From Hyphomonadaceae bacterium (GTDB lineage Bacteria > Pseudomonadota > Alphaproteobacteria > Caulobacterales > Aquidulcibacteraceae), in NCBI GenBank assembly GCA_016791445.1, contig JAEUMP010000006.1, positions 124,001 to 188,000 on the forward strand: a stretch of 64,000 nucleotides of DNA, given 5' to 3'. This document shows positions 44,407-53,365 of the stretch, piece by piece. Both the position numbers and the translations under genes were made by a program. Position 1 is the first letter of the stretch. The number at the start of each line of letters is the position of its first letter. The notes below the pieces were generated by a model. The model was given only the letters and a program-made list of their open reading frames with translations. It ran no database searches and was not told the origin of the DNA.

Positions 44407-45297
44407 CTAGCCGCGGGGGGCGTCTCCTTGTGCCGCCAGCTTGTCTTGCGTCTTCGTCTCGAAGTCGCTCGCGTCGTGACGCTCGTGCAGCTGGCTTGAA
44501 GGCTCGCCGAAAGCGCGATTGACCATGCGGCCGCGCTTCACCGCCGGGCGCGCGCCGATCTCGTCGGTCCAGCGCTGCACGTTCTTGTACTCATGCACCG
44601 AGAGAAATTCGCCGGCCTCGTACACGAGTCCCTTCACGAGCGCGCCGTACCACGGCCAGATCGCCATGTCGGCGATGGTGTAGTCATCACCCGCCATGAA
44701 CTTGCGTTCCGCGAGGTTGCGGTCGAGGACGTCGAGCTGGCGTTTCACTTCCATGGCGAAACGGTCGATCGCGTATTCGATCTTGAACGGCGCGTAGGCG
44801 TAGAAGTGCCCGAAGCCGCCGCCGAGATAGGGCGCCGAGCCCATCTGCCAGAAGAGCCACGACAACGTCTCCGCACGCTTCGACGGCTCGGTCGGCAGGA
44901 ACGCGCCGAACTTCTCCGCGAGATAGACGAGGATCGCGCCGGATTCGAAAATGCGCGTCGGCGTCGCCGTGGAACGATCGAGCAGCGCGGGAATTTTCGA
45001 GTTCGGGTTCACCGACACGAAGCCGCTGCCGAACTGGTCGCCGCTGCCGATATTGATCAGCCACGCATCGTACTCCGCACCCGCATGACCGAGGGCGAGC
45101 AGCTCCTCCAGCATGACGGTGACCTTCACGCCGTTGGGCGTGGCCAGCGAATAGAGTTGCAGCGGATGCTTGCCGACGGGCAGCTCCTTGTCATGCGTGG
45201 GACCCGCGATCGGGCGATTGATGTTGGCGAAACGCCCCCCGCTCTCCTTGTTCCAGGTCCAGACTTTCGGCGGGGTGTAGGCGGGCGTGTCGGACAT
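44407..45297 (-). CDS. yghU: YghU-type glutathione S-transferase
   Basis: A 296-residue GST-fold disulfide-bond oxidoreductase. The family block NRPIAGPTHDKELPVGKHPL, then SLATPNGVKVTVMLEELLAL, and SVNPNSKIPALLDRS with RIFESGAILVYLAEKFG are unmistakable YghU/YfcG-like features. These enzymes use two glutathiones to reduce disulfides and peroxides, without a catalytic Cys. GAGGAG 9 nt upstream of ATG 45297. Convergent with the YHS gene (3 bp between them). Confidence 0.95.
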   Translation of the reverse strand: MSDTPAYTPPKVWTWNKESGGRFANINRPIAGPTHDKELPVGKHPLQLYSLATPNGVKVTVMLEELLALGHAGAEYDAWLINIGSGDQFGSGFVSVNPNSKIPALLDRSTATPTRIFESGAILVYLAEKFGAFLPTEPSKRAETLSWLFWQMGSAPYLGGGFGHFYAYAPFKIEYAIDRFAMEVKRQLDVLDRNLAERKFMAGDDYTIADMAIWPWYGALVKGLVYEAGEFLSVHEYKNVQRWTDEIGARPAVKRGRMVNRAFGEPSSQLHERHDASDFETKTQDKLAAQGDAPRG

Positions 45298-45398
45298 CGG
45301 GCGGGCTCCTCTGGATCGGCCCCATATATGGCGCCCCGCCGCGCGGGAACACCGGCGCCGTCGCTAAACCACGACCCTGCCCGCGCTTTCGAATGGGA

Positions 45399-46322
45399 TC
45401 AGGCCCCGCCCACCCACGCCTTCACCAGCTGGTGCGCGATGGCGAAGGGCGGCGGCGCGAAGACCTTGCGGCCATCCGGCATCGTGCAGCCGCCCGAAAT
45501 CGCGGCGCGCGCCTCCTCGCGGGTGAGCCAGATGGCTTCGTCGATCTCGTCCTGGTCGAGCGTCAGCGCTTCGTCCGCCACCTCCGCGATCAATCCGATC
45601 ATCAGCGAATGCGGGAATGGCCAGGGCTGGGTGAAGTGATAGCGCACGTCGATCGTGTCGAGGCCGACCTCCTCCTTCACCTCGCGCGCGCACGCCTCCT
45701 CAAGACTCTCGCCCGGCTCCACGAATCCCGCGAGGGCGGAGAACATGCCGCGCGGGAAGCGCGCCTGGCGCCCGAGACAACAGCGATCGCCGCGCACGGG
45801 GAGCATAATCACGACCGGGTCGACCTTCGGAAAATGTTCGGCCTTGCATGCCGGGCACTGGCGCCGCCAGCCGCCGTCGGTGATGAAGGTCGCCGCGCCG
45901 CAGTTCGAGCAATGGCTGTGGCGACCGTGCCACTCGTAGAGCGCGCGCGCACACCCGACGATGGACGTCTCGCGATCCGACAACCGCGCGGCGGCGGCGC
46001 GCATATCCTCGAATGCGCCCATGTCGGCGATGAAGGAGTCTGAAGGGTCGCGCGTCATCTCTGCCGCGAAATAGGGCCGTCCGTCGCCATCGACGCCGAG
46101 AAAGACCGTGTTCGCTTCCGGGCCGCACAGCGCGTCGCGCGCGGCGCCCGCGAACCAGACCACGCCGTCCTCGTTGCAGAAGGGATTGAGCTTGCGGAAG
46201 AGCGCGAGTTGCGAGGCCTCATGCGCCAGCGCATCCGCAAGCCACGCGCTGTCGCGGCGCCGGAAGCCGGCCTTGTCGAGCGGATAGTCGGCGAAGGCGT
46301 TGGGGTTTCTCAAGAGCGGCAT
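45399..46322 (-). CDS. nudC: NADH pyrophosphatase / RNA decapping Nudix enzyme
   Basis: A 307-residue NudC. Zinc ribbon CSNCGAATF...CPAC, Nudix box GFVEPGESLEEACAREVKEEVG and the NudC tag TQPWPFPHSLMIGL are all present. It hydrolyses NAD(H) to NMN(H) and AMP and removes NAD caps from RNA. ATG 46322 has GAGG at 8 nt; the preceding in-frame TTG is less likely. It follows the Yip1-like genes by 24 bp on the same strand. Confidence 0.95.
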   Translation of the reverse strand: MPLLRNPNAFADYPLDKAGFRRRDSAWLADALAHEASQLALFRKLNPFCNEDGVVWFAGAARDALCGPEANTVFLGVDGDGRPYFAAEMTRDPSDSFIADMGAFEDMRAAAARLSDRETSIVGCARALYEWHGRHSHCSNCGAATFITDGGWRRQCPACKAEHFPKVDPVVIMLPVRGDRCCLGRQARFPRGMFSALAGFVEPGESLEEACAREVKEEVGLDTIDVRYHFTQPWPFPHSLMIGLIAEVADEALTLDQDEIDEAIWLTREEARAAISGGCTMPDGRKVFAPPPFAIAHQLVKAWVGGA

Positions 46323-46346
46323 CAATTGATCCTCGCAGGCGCCCGC

Positions 46347-47501
46347 TCACAATCCCCGGGCGACCTGATCCACGCGCTCCATGTCCACCAGACCCTGTGC
46401 GCTCGTCAATTCGTTCATGGTCACCCCGCCGGTTCCTTCCAGCGCGAGCGCCACGCGATTGCGCACGATGGTCACCGCACGCGCAACGCCGGCGTTGCGG
46501 CTCTCCTCGGTGATGAGGAAGCGCTCGCCCTCCGCAGCGTAACCCACATGGCCATCGGCGTCGCGCCGCGCGGGATGAAGCGCCTGCCGATCCTCGACCA
46601 TCTTCGCCGCGCCTTCAGGGCCGACATCGATGAGCCGGATATACAGCCGCTGGCGCTCGCGTTCGTACACGGCTTCGAGCGTGCGACCGCTGACGCCGAG
46701 CGCGCCGCTGTTGCGGAAAGTCATGCCTGCGCGCACCCACCCGCCCGGAATGGCGTCCGGCATCAGGCGGCGGAACTTCTCGATATCGATCGGCGCCGAC
46801 GGATCGGCGGCCTTCACCGGCGCTGCGGGCGCGATCACCGGCGCAGCGACCGGCGCGGCGACGCGCGACGTCGGCGCGACCACCGTCAGGCAACCAGACA
46901 GCGTCATCAGCACCACGCCGATCACGGCGCAGGCGGCGATCACGAGCGCGGCGTACGGCAGCGCGCGGTCGCCGTCCGATTTCATCAGCAGCGGAAGACC
47001 GCGATACAGCGTGTAGAACGAGACGATCCCGAGCACGCCGAGCAACGAGATCGACGGAAACAGTCCGAAGACGCCCGACAGCCACAGCCCCGTGCCGGCA
47101 TAGGCGGCAAGCTTCAGCGCCGACATGAAATCGCGTCGCCCGCCGAACGCCGGCGCCAGACGATCGATCACCCACGCCGCGCCCCACACGCCACCGAGCA
47201 TGAACAGCGTGCCGAAGAAGATGATCGACAGCGCACGCACGGCGGACGGCGCGCTGGCGACGCCCTCCACCCGAACCGGAAACGCCATCGAGCCGATGGC
47301 CTGCGCGAGGAAGAAGAACACCGTGAGCGGCAGCACCCAGCGCACGAAGAGCTGGCGCAGCGTGGGACGCTCGGCGTCGATCAGCCGCCACTCCTCGCTC
47401 GGCGCGAGCAGGAGCCCACGCGCGCGCGCCCACATGTTCTGCGCAGTCGGCCGGTCGAGCGGCCCCGCCTGCGTTCCCGCAGGCGTTCCGGCTTCGGTCA
47501 T
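46347..47501 (-). CDS. Yip1-domain membrane protein (paralogue 2)
   Basis: A 384-residue inner-membrane protein. The N-terminal half has five segments of the Yip1 domain (ARGLLLAPSEEWRLIDAE, WVIDRLAPAFGGRRDFM, ALKLAAYAGTGLWLSGVF), the sixth segment has GCLTVV, and the C-terminal part is a soluble domain of about 170 residues (LMPDAIPGGWVRAGMTF). The same architecture is seen in the gene upstream, so the two are a tandem duplication that has diverged strongly. Function unknown in bacteria. Confidence 0.85.
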   Translation of the reverse strand: MTEAGTPAGTQAGPLDRPTAQNMWARARGLLLAPSEEWRLIDAERPTLRQLFVRWVLPLTVFFFLAQAIGSMAFPVRVEGVASAPSAVRALSIIFFGTLFMLGGVWGAAWVIDRLAPAFGGRRDFMSALKLAAYAGTGLWLSGVFGLFPSISLLGVLGIVSFYTLYRGLPLLMKSDGDRALPYAALVIAACAVIGVVLMTLSGCLTVVAPTSRVAAPVAAPVIAPAAPVKAADPSAPIDIEKFRRLMPDAIPGGWVRAGMTFRNSGALGVSGRTLEAVYERERQRLYIRLIDVGPEGAAKMVEDRQALHPARRDADGHVGYAAEGERFLITEESRNAGVARAVTIVRNRVALALEGTGGVTMNELTSAQGLVDMERVDQVARGL

Positions 47502-47564
47502 GGCGAATCCTTTCGCCGAAGCCTTAGCAATGACCGCTCCGGCGGGGGAGCGAAAATGGCGGCT

Positions 47565-48770
47565 TCAGTTCTTCGCCATCGCCTCGAGCCGGCCCGGTCC
47601 GACCGCGTCGAACGCCGCCTTCACTTCCTCGGGGCTGGCATTGCTGCCCTCCACGGTGAGCATGAAGCGGTTGGCGATCATCTGGCCGTATTCGGCGGAG
47701 TTTGAGCCCCGCGAGAATTTCTCGATCGTCATGCGCCCGTTGACTGTGCGCACGCGCTCGTAGCCATCGGCGTTCTCGGTCGTGCTCTGCACGCCCACCG
47801 CGCCCGCCATGCTGCCCAGCGCGCCCATCGCGCCCATGTCCACGAGCGAGATGGAGAGACGCTTTTCACCGTTCTCGTAGCGCGCGCTCGCACCGCCCAT
47901 GCCGGCAGCGCCGCCAGTGGAAAGCTCGGTGCGCGTGAAGCCGCCCAGACGTTCCGGCAGGAGGCCCTTCAGCGCCTCGCCGTCCACAGCGCCGGTGGTG
48001 ATGACGACGGAGCCGTCCGCGCCGGTTGAGGCGCTCTCCATCTGCTTGGCCGCGCGTTCGATCGCCGACAGGTCGATCTTGGCGCCGTTGACCTCGATGG
48101 TCGCACCCGAGGACGAATTGCTCGATGCGCCCGGGAACCCCGACGCGAACGGATTGGCCCCGCGCATCGGCATGAGCGCGCCCATCACCGCGCCGAGCAC
48201 GACCCACGCGATGATCATGATGACGACGACGCTTGCAGTGTAGCCCGTCGTCTTCTCAGGCGCGGACTTCATCAGCACGGGCAGGCCCTTGTGCATGATG
48301 AAGATGCCGTAGAGGCCGAGCACCGCGAGCAGGCCGAGACCCGGAATGAGCTGGAATGCGCTCGCAAGGCAGAACGCGACCGACGAATACGCGGCCACCT
48401 TGAACGCCTGCAGCGGATTCTTCTGGCCGCCGAAGTTCGTCGCGATCGCGTCGATCACGAGGCCCATGAGGTACGTCATGCCGAGGAAGCACACGAACTG
48501 CACCGCCGAACGCACGACGCTCTCGAGCAGCGGCAACTTCATCACCGCAAAGCCGGGCACGCCCACGCCATAAATGGACTGCGACACCACCATCGCCACC
48601 GCCGGTATGATGGCGAGCGGCACGAGCCACGTCGTGAAGATGCCCTGCACCGTCGACGCTTCCAGCTCGATCTTGCGCCACTCCGCCGTGGGCGTGAGGA
48701 TCAACCCCTTGGCGCGGTCGACGATGCTGGACGCCGCGCCAGGCGCGCCGCCGGGTTCAATGACAGACAT
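47565..48770 (-). CDS. Yip1-domain membrane protein (paralogue 1)
   Basis: A 401-residue paralogue of the next gene. AKGLILTPTAEWRKIELEAS, VIDAIATNFGGQKNPLQAFK and LGLYGIFIMHKGLPVLMKS match the other copy block by block. A Ser/Gly linker leads to a C-terminal domain (LKGLLPERLGGFTRTELSTG, RYENGEKRLSISLVDMGAMG) that also aligns with its partner. GAGAGG before ATG 48770. Probably co-transcribed with paralogue 2 and nudC. A heteromeric membrane complex is possible. Confidence 0.85.
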   Translation of the reverse strand: MSVIEPGGAPGAASSIVDRAKGLILTPTAEWRKIELEASTVQGIFTTWLVPLAIIPAVAMVVSQSIYGVGVPGFAVMKLPLLESVVRSAVQFVCFLGMTYLMGLVIDAIATNFGGQKNPLQAFKVAAYSSVAFCLASAFQLIPGLGLLAVLGLYGIFIMHKGLPVLMKSAPEKTTGYTASVVVIMIIAWVVLGAVMGALMPMRGANPFASGFPGASSNSSSGATIEVNGAKIDLSAIERAAKQMESASTGADGSVVITTGAVDGEALKGLLPERLGGFTRTELSTGGAAGMGGASARYENGEKRLSISLVDMGAMGALGSMAGAVGVQSTTENADGYERVRTVNGRMTIEKFSRGSNSAEYGQMIANRFMLTVEGSNASPEEVKAAFDAVGPGRLEAMAKN

Positions 48771-48860
48771 GAGACCTCTCCCGGGGTGATTTGTGGCGGG
48801 AGGATAGCACGGGGTGGCGATAGAGGGAGAATTCTCGTCGCGAAGGCGAAAGAACTTCCC

Positions 48861-50150
48861 CTACCCCCTGAACGGATCCCGCATCAGGATCACGTCATCC
48901 CGCTCCGGGCTCGTCGACACCAGCGCCGCCGGGCACGAGATCAGTTCCTCGATGCGGCGGATGTATTTTATGGCGTTCGCGGGGAGATCGCGGGAGGTGC
49001 GGACGCCCTTGGTCGATTGCGTCCAGCCTTCCATGGTTTCGTAGACCGGTTCGACGGCGGCCTGTTCCTTCACGCCGCTGGGCAGGTAATCGAGTTCGCG
49101 GTCGCCGAGTTTGTAGCCGATGCAGAGCTTGATCTCGGGAAAGCCGTCGAGCACGTCGAGCTTCGTGAGCGCGACGCCGTCGATGCCGGAGAGCGCGATG
49201 GACTGGCGCACCAGCACCGCATCGAACCAGCCGCAGCGGCGCGCGCGGCCCGTGTTCACGCCCACTTCCTTGCCGATCTCGCCGAGTTTCTTGCCCACGT
49301 CGTCGAACAATTCCGTGGGGAACGGCCCTTCGCCCACGCGCGTGGTGTAGGCCTTCACGAGACCGAGCACATAATTGATCGCGCCGGGCCCGAGGCCCGA
49401 GCCCGCCGCCGCCTGCCCCGCCACGACATTCGACGAGGTGACGAACGGATAGGTGCCGTGATCGACGTCGAGCAGCATGCCCTGCGCGCCCTCGAAGAGG
49501 ATCTTCTTCGAATCCCGCCGCTGCTGTTCCAGTACGCGCCACGCGACCTGCGCGTAAGGCAGCACCTTCGGCGCCACTTCCAGCAATTCACGCTTCAGCG
49601 CCGCCGCATCCACTTCCGGCAGTTCGAGTCCGCGCCGCAGCGAGTTGTGGTGCGTGAGCAGGCGGCTGATCTTCCACTCAAGCGTGCCCTCGTCGGAGAG
49701 GTCCGTCACCCGCAACGCGCGACGGCCGACCTTGTCCTCATAGGCAGGCCCGATGCCGCGCCCTGTCGTGCCGATGCGCGCAGCGCCGGCGGCGGCTTCG
49801 CGCGCGACATCGAGATCACGGTGCAGGGGCAGGATGAGGGACGCATTGTCCGCCAGCACGAGATTGTCCGGCGTGATCCTCACGCCCTGCTGTGTCAGCT
49901 TCTCGATCTCGCCCACGAGGTGCCACGGATCGACGACGACGCCGTTGCCGATGACGGAGAGCTTGCCCTGCACGAGGCCGGACGGCAGCAGCGCGAGCTT
50001 GTAGGTCTGCCCGCCGACGACGAGCGTGTGGCCCGCATTGTGACCGCCCTGGAAGCGCACCACGACGTCCGCGCGATGGCACAGCCAGTCGACGATCTTG
50101 CCTTTGCCTTCGTCGCCCCACTGGGCGCCGACCACGACGACGGATGACAT
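48861..50150 (-). CDS. purA: Adenylosuccinate synthetase
   Basis: A 429-residue enzyme forming adenylosuccinate from IMP, Asp and GTP, the first committed step to [23 protein letters not shown] (GTP loop), [13 protein letters not shown], the PurA signature [16 protein letters not shown], and [10 protein letters not shown] are all conserved, and length is normal. ATG 50150 has GGAG at 10 nt. It is a standalone housekeeping gene with about 90 bp on the Yip1 side. Confidence 0.97.
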   Translation of the reverse strand: MSSVVVVGAQWGDEGKGKIVDWLCHRADVVVRFQGGHNAGHTLVVGGQTYKLALLPSGLVQGKLSVIGNGVVVDPWHLVGEIEKLTQQGVRITPDNLVLADNASLILPLHRDLDVAREAAAGAARIGTTGRGIGPAYEDKVGRRALRVTDLSDEGTLEWKISRLLTHHNSLRRGLELPEVDAAALKRELLEVAPKVLPYAQVAWRVLEQQRRDSKKILFEGAQGMLLDVDHGTYPFVTSSNVVAGQAAAGSGLGPGAINYVLGLVKAYTTRVGEGPFPTELFDDVGKKLGEIGKEVGVNTGRARRCGWFDAVLVRQSIALSGIDGVALTKLDVLDGFPEIKLCIGYKLGDRELDYLPSGVKEQAAVEPVYETMEGWTQSTKGVRTSRDLPANAIKYIRRIEELISCPAALVSTSPERDDVILMRDPFRG

Positions 50151-50267
50151 GATACAACTCTCCCGCCTGCCCGGCAGGACCACACGCGCCCTTCGACAAG
50201 CCCTCGGCGCGCGGGCTTTCCAGATTGTCGCCGTCAGCTAACGGCTGCCGGCCTTTCGTTCAAGTAT

Positions 50268-50852
50268 TCAGCCGCCGAAGCGGTACCCGATCCGCACGCC
50301 CGCCTGATCTGTGCCCTGATTGCGGCCGCTGCCGAGGATCTGGCCGTGGCTGTAGTGGGCGTAGACGACTTCGCCGGTCCACCGATCGCCGAATTCCCGC
50401 TGGAGCGCGAAGGTCGTGCGGAAGAGATCGCGCGAGCCGTAGAGGACGTTGTCCTGCGAGAACTGCAAAGCTTGCGGCGTGCCGTTCGGGAACTTGTTCT
50501 TCACTTCGCCGTCGTGCACCGCGTAGCCGAAGCCCGGCACGAAGGCCCAGCCGTCCGCGAACTCGAACGTCCACTCGAGGCCGACCGCCGCGAAGCTCGT
50601 GTCGCCCGACACGTTCGGCGCGATCGCCACATAGGGCTGCGGGCTGAAGGCCCAGCCCAGAAAGCCCGGCGACTTGAAATTGACCTGGATGTCGACGACC
50701 GGGCCGTCTTCCTTGTCGGCGTTCTTGCAATTGGTGATGCAGATATTGTGCGCGAGCGCGCCGACTTTCACCTCTTCCACGCCGCCGGCATGGGCAGGCG
50801 CCGCCGCACCCATTCCAACGGCGGCAAGCGCCAACAAGGCCACGCGATTCAT
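50268..50852 (-). CDS. PagL-like outer-membrane lipid A deacylase/acyloxyacyl hydrolase
   Basis: A 194-residue secreted beta-barrel protein. A signal peptide (VALLALAAVGMGAAAPAHA) precedes alternating strands and a C-terminus ending in GYRFGG. The HYSH motif near the end matches the catalytic His-x-Ser of PagL; the expected Glu is Asp (NQGTDQAG), one to two residues out of register. It may remove the 3-O acyl chain of lipid A. ATG 50852 has GGGAG. Alone between purA and serA. The catalytic claim is moderate. Confidence 0.72.
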   Translation of the reverse strand: MNRVALLALAAVGMGAAAPAHAGGVEEVKVGALAHNICITNCKNADKEDGPVVDIQVNFKSPGFLGWAFSPQPYVAIAPNVSGDTSFAAVGLEWTFEFADGWAFVPGFGYAVHDGEVKNKFPNGTPQALQFSQDNVLYGSRDLFRTTFALQREFGDRWTGEVVYAHYSHGQILGSGRNQGTDQAGVRIGYRFGG

Positions 50853-50921
50853 CGACAGCTCCCCGCTGATTTGACCGGCAACCTAACCAACCCGCAACGC
50901 GAAGGCGAGAGCCCCCGGCAG

Positions 50922-50945
50922 CCCTCCCCCGCCCGCGGGGGAGGG
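50922..50945. repeat. Solo terminal hairpin of the repeat family
   Basis: CCCTCCCCCGC/GCGGGGGAGGG without the core. It is the same sequence as the terminal arms of copies 2 and 3 and lies 9 bp after the serA stop, so it may end transcription of serA. Confidence 0.75.
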
Positions 50946-50953
50946 TGAGAACC

Positions 50954-52534
50954 TCAAAACGCCAGCACCCGGACATACCGCACCTGCGGCAGCGCCTTGA
51001 TGGCCGCGAGGACCGGGTCGGGGAGCTGCTGGTCCACGCCCACCAGCGCCACCGCATCCTCTCCCGCCGCCACGCGGCCGAGATTGAAGGTGGCGATGTT
51101 GACCTGCGCCTCGCCGAGCATCGTGCCCAGCGCGCCGATGAAGCCCGGCTTGTCGGAGTTGTTGACGTAGAGCATCAGCGGGTGGAAGGCGGCTTCGAGG
51201 CTCATGCCCTTCACTTCCACGATCTTCGGCGCGCCGGCGATCACCGCGCCGGCCACCGTGCGCCAGCCGCCGCCCGTCTTCACCTTCACGCGGATCAGGC
51301 TGTCATAGGTGGGCGAAAGCTCGCGCTTGGACTCGGTCATCGACGTGCCGCGTTCCTTGAGCACCGCCGGCGCGGAGACCATGTTCACTTCCGCGAGCAT
51401 CGGACGCAGCAGACCCGCAAGCGCCGCCGCCGTCAGCGGCTTCACGTTCATCGCCGCGACGTGGCCTTCGTATTCAATCTCCACCGCTTCCAGATCGTCA
51501 TCGACGATCTGCCCCGCAAACATGCCGAGCTTCTCCGCGAGCGCCGCGAACGGCTTCAGGCGCGGCGCCTCTTCCGCCGTGATGGACGGCATGTTCAGCG
51601 CGTTCGTCACCGCGCCGGACATGAGATAATCGCTCATCTGCTCGGCGACCTGCAGCGCGACGTTTTCCTGCGCTTCTGAGGTGGAAGCGCCGAGGTGCGG
51701 CGTGGCCACGAGGTTCGGCGCACCGAAGAGCACGTTTTCCTTCGCGGGCTCCTGCGTGAACACGTCGAAACCCGCCGCCGCGACGTGGCCGCTTTCGAGC
51801 GCGGCGCGTAGCGCGACTTCATCGACCAGGCCGCCCCGCGCGGCGTTGACGATGATGACGCCCTTTTTGGTCTTGGCGATGTTTTCGGCGGAGAGGATGT
51901 TCTTGGTCTTCTCCGTCATCGGCGTGTGCAGCGAGATGAAGTCCGCGCGCGCGAGCAGGTCTTCCAGCTCTACCTTCTCCACGCCGATCTCGATGGCGCG
52001 TTCCGGCGACAGGAAGGGATCGTAGGCGATCACCTTCATCTTGAGGCCGAGCGCCCGCTCCGCGACGAGCGAGCCGATGTTGCCGCAACCGATGAGTCCC
52101 AGCGTCTTGGCATAGAGCTCCACGCCCATGAATCGGTTCTTCTCCCACTTGCCGGCCTGCGTGGACGCGTCCGCCGCGCCGAGCTGACGTGCGGCGGCGA
52201 AGAGGAGCGCGATCGCGTGCTCGGCTGTGGTGATCGAATTGCCGAAGGGCGTGTTCATCACCACAATGCCCTTGGCGGTCGCAGCGGGGATGTCGACATT
52301 GTCGACGCCGATGCCCGCGCGACCGATGACCTTGAGGTTTGTCGCGGCGGCGATGATGTCCGGCTTCACCTTGGTGGCGGAGCGGATGGCGAGGCCATCG
52401 TAATTGCCGATGATTTCCTTCAGCTTCGCAGCATCGGGGCCCAGCTGCGGCTGGAAATCCACCTCGATGCCGCGCGAGCGGAAGATTTCGACCGCAGCGG
52501 GGCTGAGTTCGTCACTGATCAGGACTTTGGGCAT
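50954..52534 (-). CDS. serA: D-3-phosphoglycerate dehydrogenase
   Basis: A 526-residue dehydrogenase starting serine biosynthesis. LIGCGNIGSLVAERALGLKM is the NAD+ Rossmann motif; RSATKVKPDIIAAATNLKVI, RAGIGVDNVDI, and the catalytic Arg/Glu/His region ending TPHLGAST are conserved. The C-terminal half holds an intervening domain and an ACT-like domain (LMLYVNNSDKPGFIGALGTM), the long type. ATG 52534 has GAGGG; 9 codons are left off the longest frame. A palindromic element follows upstream, then a GNAT gene and serC. Confidence 0.97.
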   Translation of the reverse strand: MPKVLISDELSPAAVEIFRSRGIEVDFQPQLGPDAAKLKEIIGNYDGLAIRSATKVKPDIIAAATNLKVIGRAGIGVDNVDIPAATAKGIVVMNTPFGNSITTAEHAIALLFAAARQLGAADASTQAGKWEKNRFMGVELYAKTLGLIGCGNIGSLVAERALGLKMKVIAYDPFLSPERAIEIGVEKVELEDLLARADFISLHTPMTEKTKNILSAENIAKTKKGVIIVNAARGGLVDEVALRAALESGHVAAAGFDVFTQEPAKENVLFGAPNLVATPHLGASTSEAQENVALQVAEQMSDYLMSGAVTNALNMPSITAEEAPRLKPFAALAEKLGMFAGQIVDDDLEAVEIEYEGHVAAMNVKPLTAAALAGLLRPMLAEVNMVSAPAVLKERGTSMTESKRELSPTYDSLIRVKVKTGGGWRTVAGAVIAGAPKIVEVKGMSLEAAFHPLMLYVNNSDKPGFIGALGTMLGEAQVNIATFNLGRVAAGEDAVALVGVDQQLPDPVLAAIKALPQVRYVRVLAF

Positions 52535-52563
52535 GGCATTTCCCTCACTTGAATTGAACAAGC

Positions 52564-52673
52564 CGTCATTCCGGACGCGCTGAAGGCGCGATCCGGAACC
52601 CAGGTGACCGGTTGAGATATCTCGCGTGAACTCCTGGGTTCCGGGTTCGGCCTTCGGCCGCCCCGGAATGACG
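52564..52673. repeat. Nested inverted repeat (dispersed palindrome)
   Basis: CGTCATTCCGG at 52564-52574 pairs with CCGGAATGACG at 52663-52673. Nested within it, GGAACCCAGG pairs with CCTGGGTTCC. It occupies almost the whole gap between serA and the acetyltransferase gene. This type of element is common in alphaproteobacterial genomes. Confidence 0.85.
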
Positions 52674-52686
52674 GAGAAAGAAGTGA

Positions 52687-53214
52687 TCAGGAGTCATGAG
52701 CCTCCCAATCTTCCCGCGTAAGCTGATGAACGAGGCAATCGTCGTCGCCGAACATGCGGCGGCCGACGACAGTGAATCCGAGGCGCTGGTAGAAGCGATG
52801 CGCGGCGGTGTTGGAGTTCAGCGGATCGATGACGATGCCGATCACGTCCGGGTTGGCGAAGCACTTCTCGAGCGCGAGCCGCATCATCTCCGCGCCGATG
52901 CCGCGATTGCGGTCGATGGCGTCGCCGATCCAGATGTCGATGGCGCGGAGGTTCGGCGGGCATTCGCCCCAGTAGTGCGTGGGTTCGAGATGCGGGTCGA
53001 TGATCTGCATCGCGCCGACGGGACGGCCGTCTTCTTCCGCGATCCAATAGGCCCACACATCCGAGAACGTCGCGATCTCCTCGGCCCAGTCGGCGCCGAA
53101 CGCCTGTTCGGCGTCCGGATCGTCGCTGGAGCAGGCGATCACGCCGGGATCGCGATCCCAGAGCTCGAGGATCGCGACATCATCGAGCGTGGCGGGGCGA
53201 AGGGTGATGGTCAT
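52687..53214 (-). CDS. GNAT acetyltransferase, AAC(6')-like
   Basis: A 175-residue acetyltransferase related to the Acetyltransf_8/AAC(6')-Ib group by DIWIGDAIDRNRGIGAEMMR (motif A) and VIDPLNSNTAAHRFYQRLGF. That group includes aminoglycoside modifiers and many proteins of unknown role; resistance is not implied. The start ATG 53214 lies 2 bp from the right end of repeat copy 6, whose GAGAGGG arm supplies the only visible ribosome-binding site. It separates serA and serC. Confidence 0.87.
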   Translation of the reverse strand: MTITLRPATLDDVAILELWDRDPGVIACSSDDPDAEQAFGADWAEEIATFSDVWAYWIAEEDGRPVGAMQIIDPHLEPTHYWGECPPNLRAIDIWIGDAIDRNRGIGAEMMRLALEKCFANPDVIGIVIDPLNSNTAAHRFYQRLGFTVVGRRMFGDDDCLVHQLTREDWEAHDS

Positions 53215-53216
53215 CG

Positions 53217-53359
53217 CCCTCTCCCGCTTGCGGGAGAGGGAAAGACCGAACGAAGTGAGGTCAGGGTGAGGGCCAGTGAGGTGATAGGCCGTGTCGTCTT
53301 ACTTGCCCTCACCCGCGTTCGCTTCGCGAACCGCACCCTCTCCCGCTCGCGGGAGAGGG
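53217..53359. repeat. Palindromic repeat family, copy 6
   Basis: CCCTCTCCCGCTTGCGGGAG and TCCCGCTCGCGGGAGAGGG at the ends, with GTGAGGTCAGGGTGAGGGCC and CTTGCCCTCACCCGCGTTCG in the core. It fills the gap between serC (downstream end) and the acetyltransferase start. One arm overlaps the ribosome-binding site of that gene. Confidence 0.92.
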
Positions 53360-53365
53360 TCGCCA

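Noticed and set aside
52687-53214. Aminoglycoside resistance gene
   Set aside because: The family resemblance to AAC(6') is real but limited; the chromosomal position between serA and serC and lack of any mobile context do not support a resistance call.
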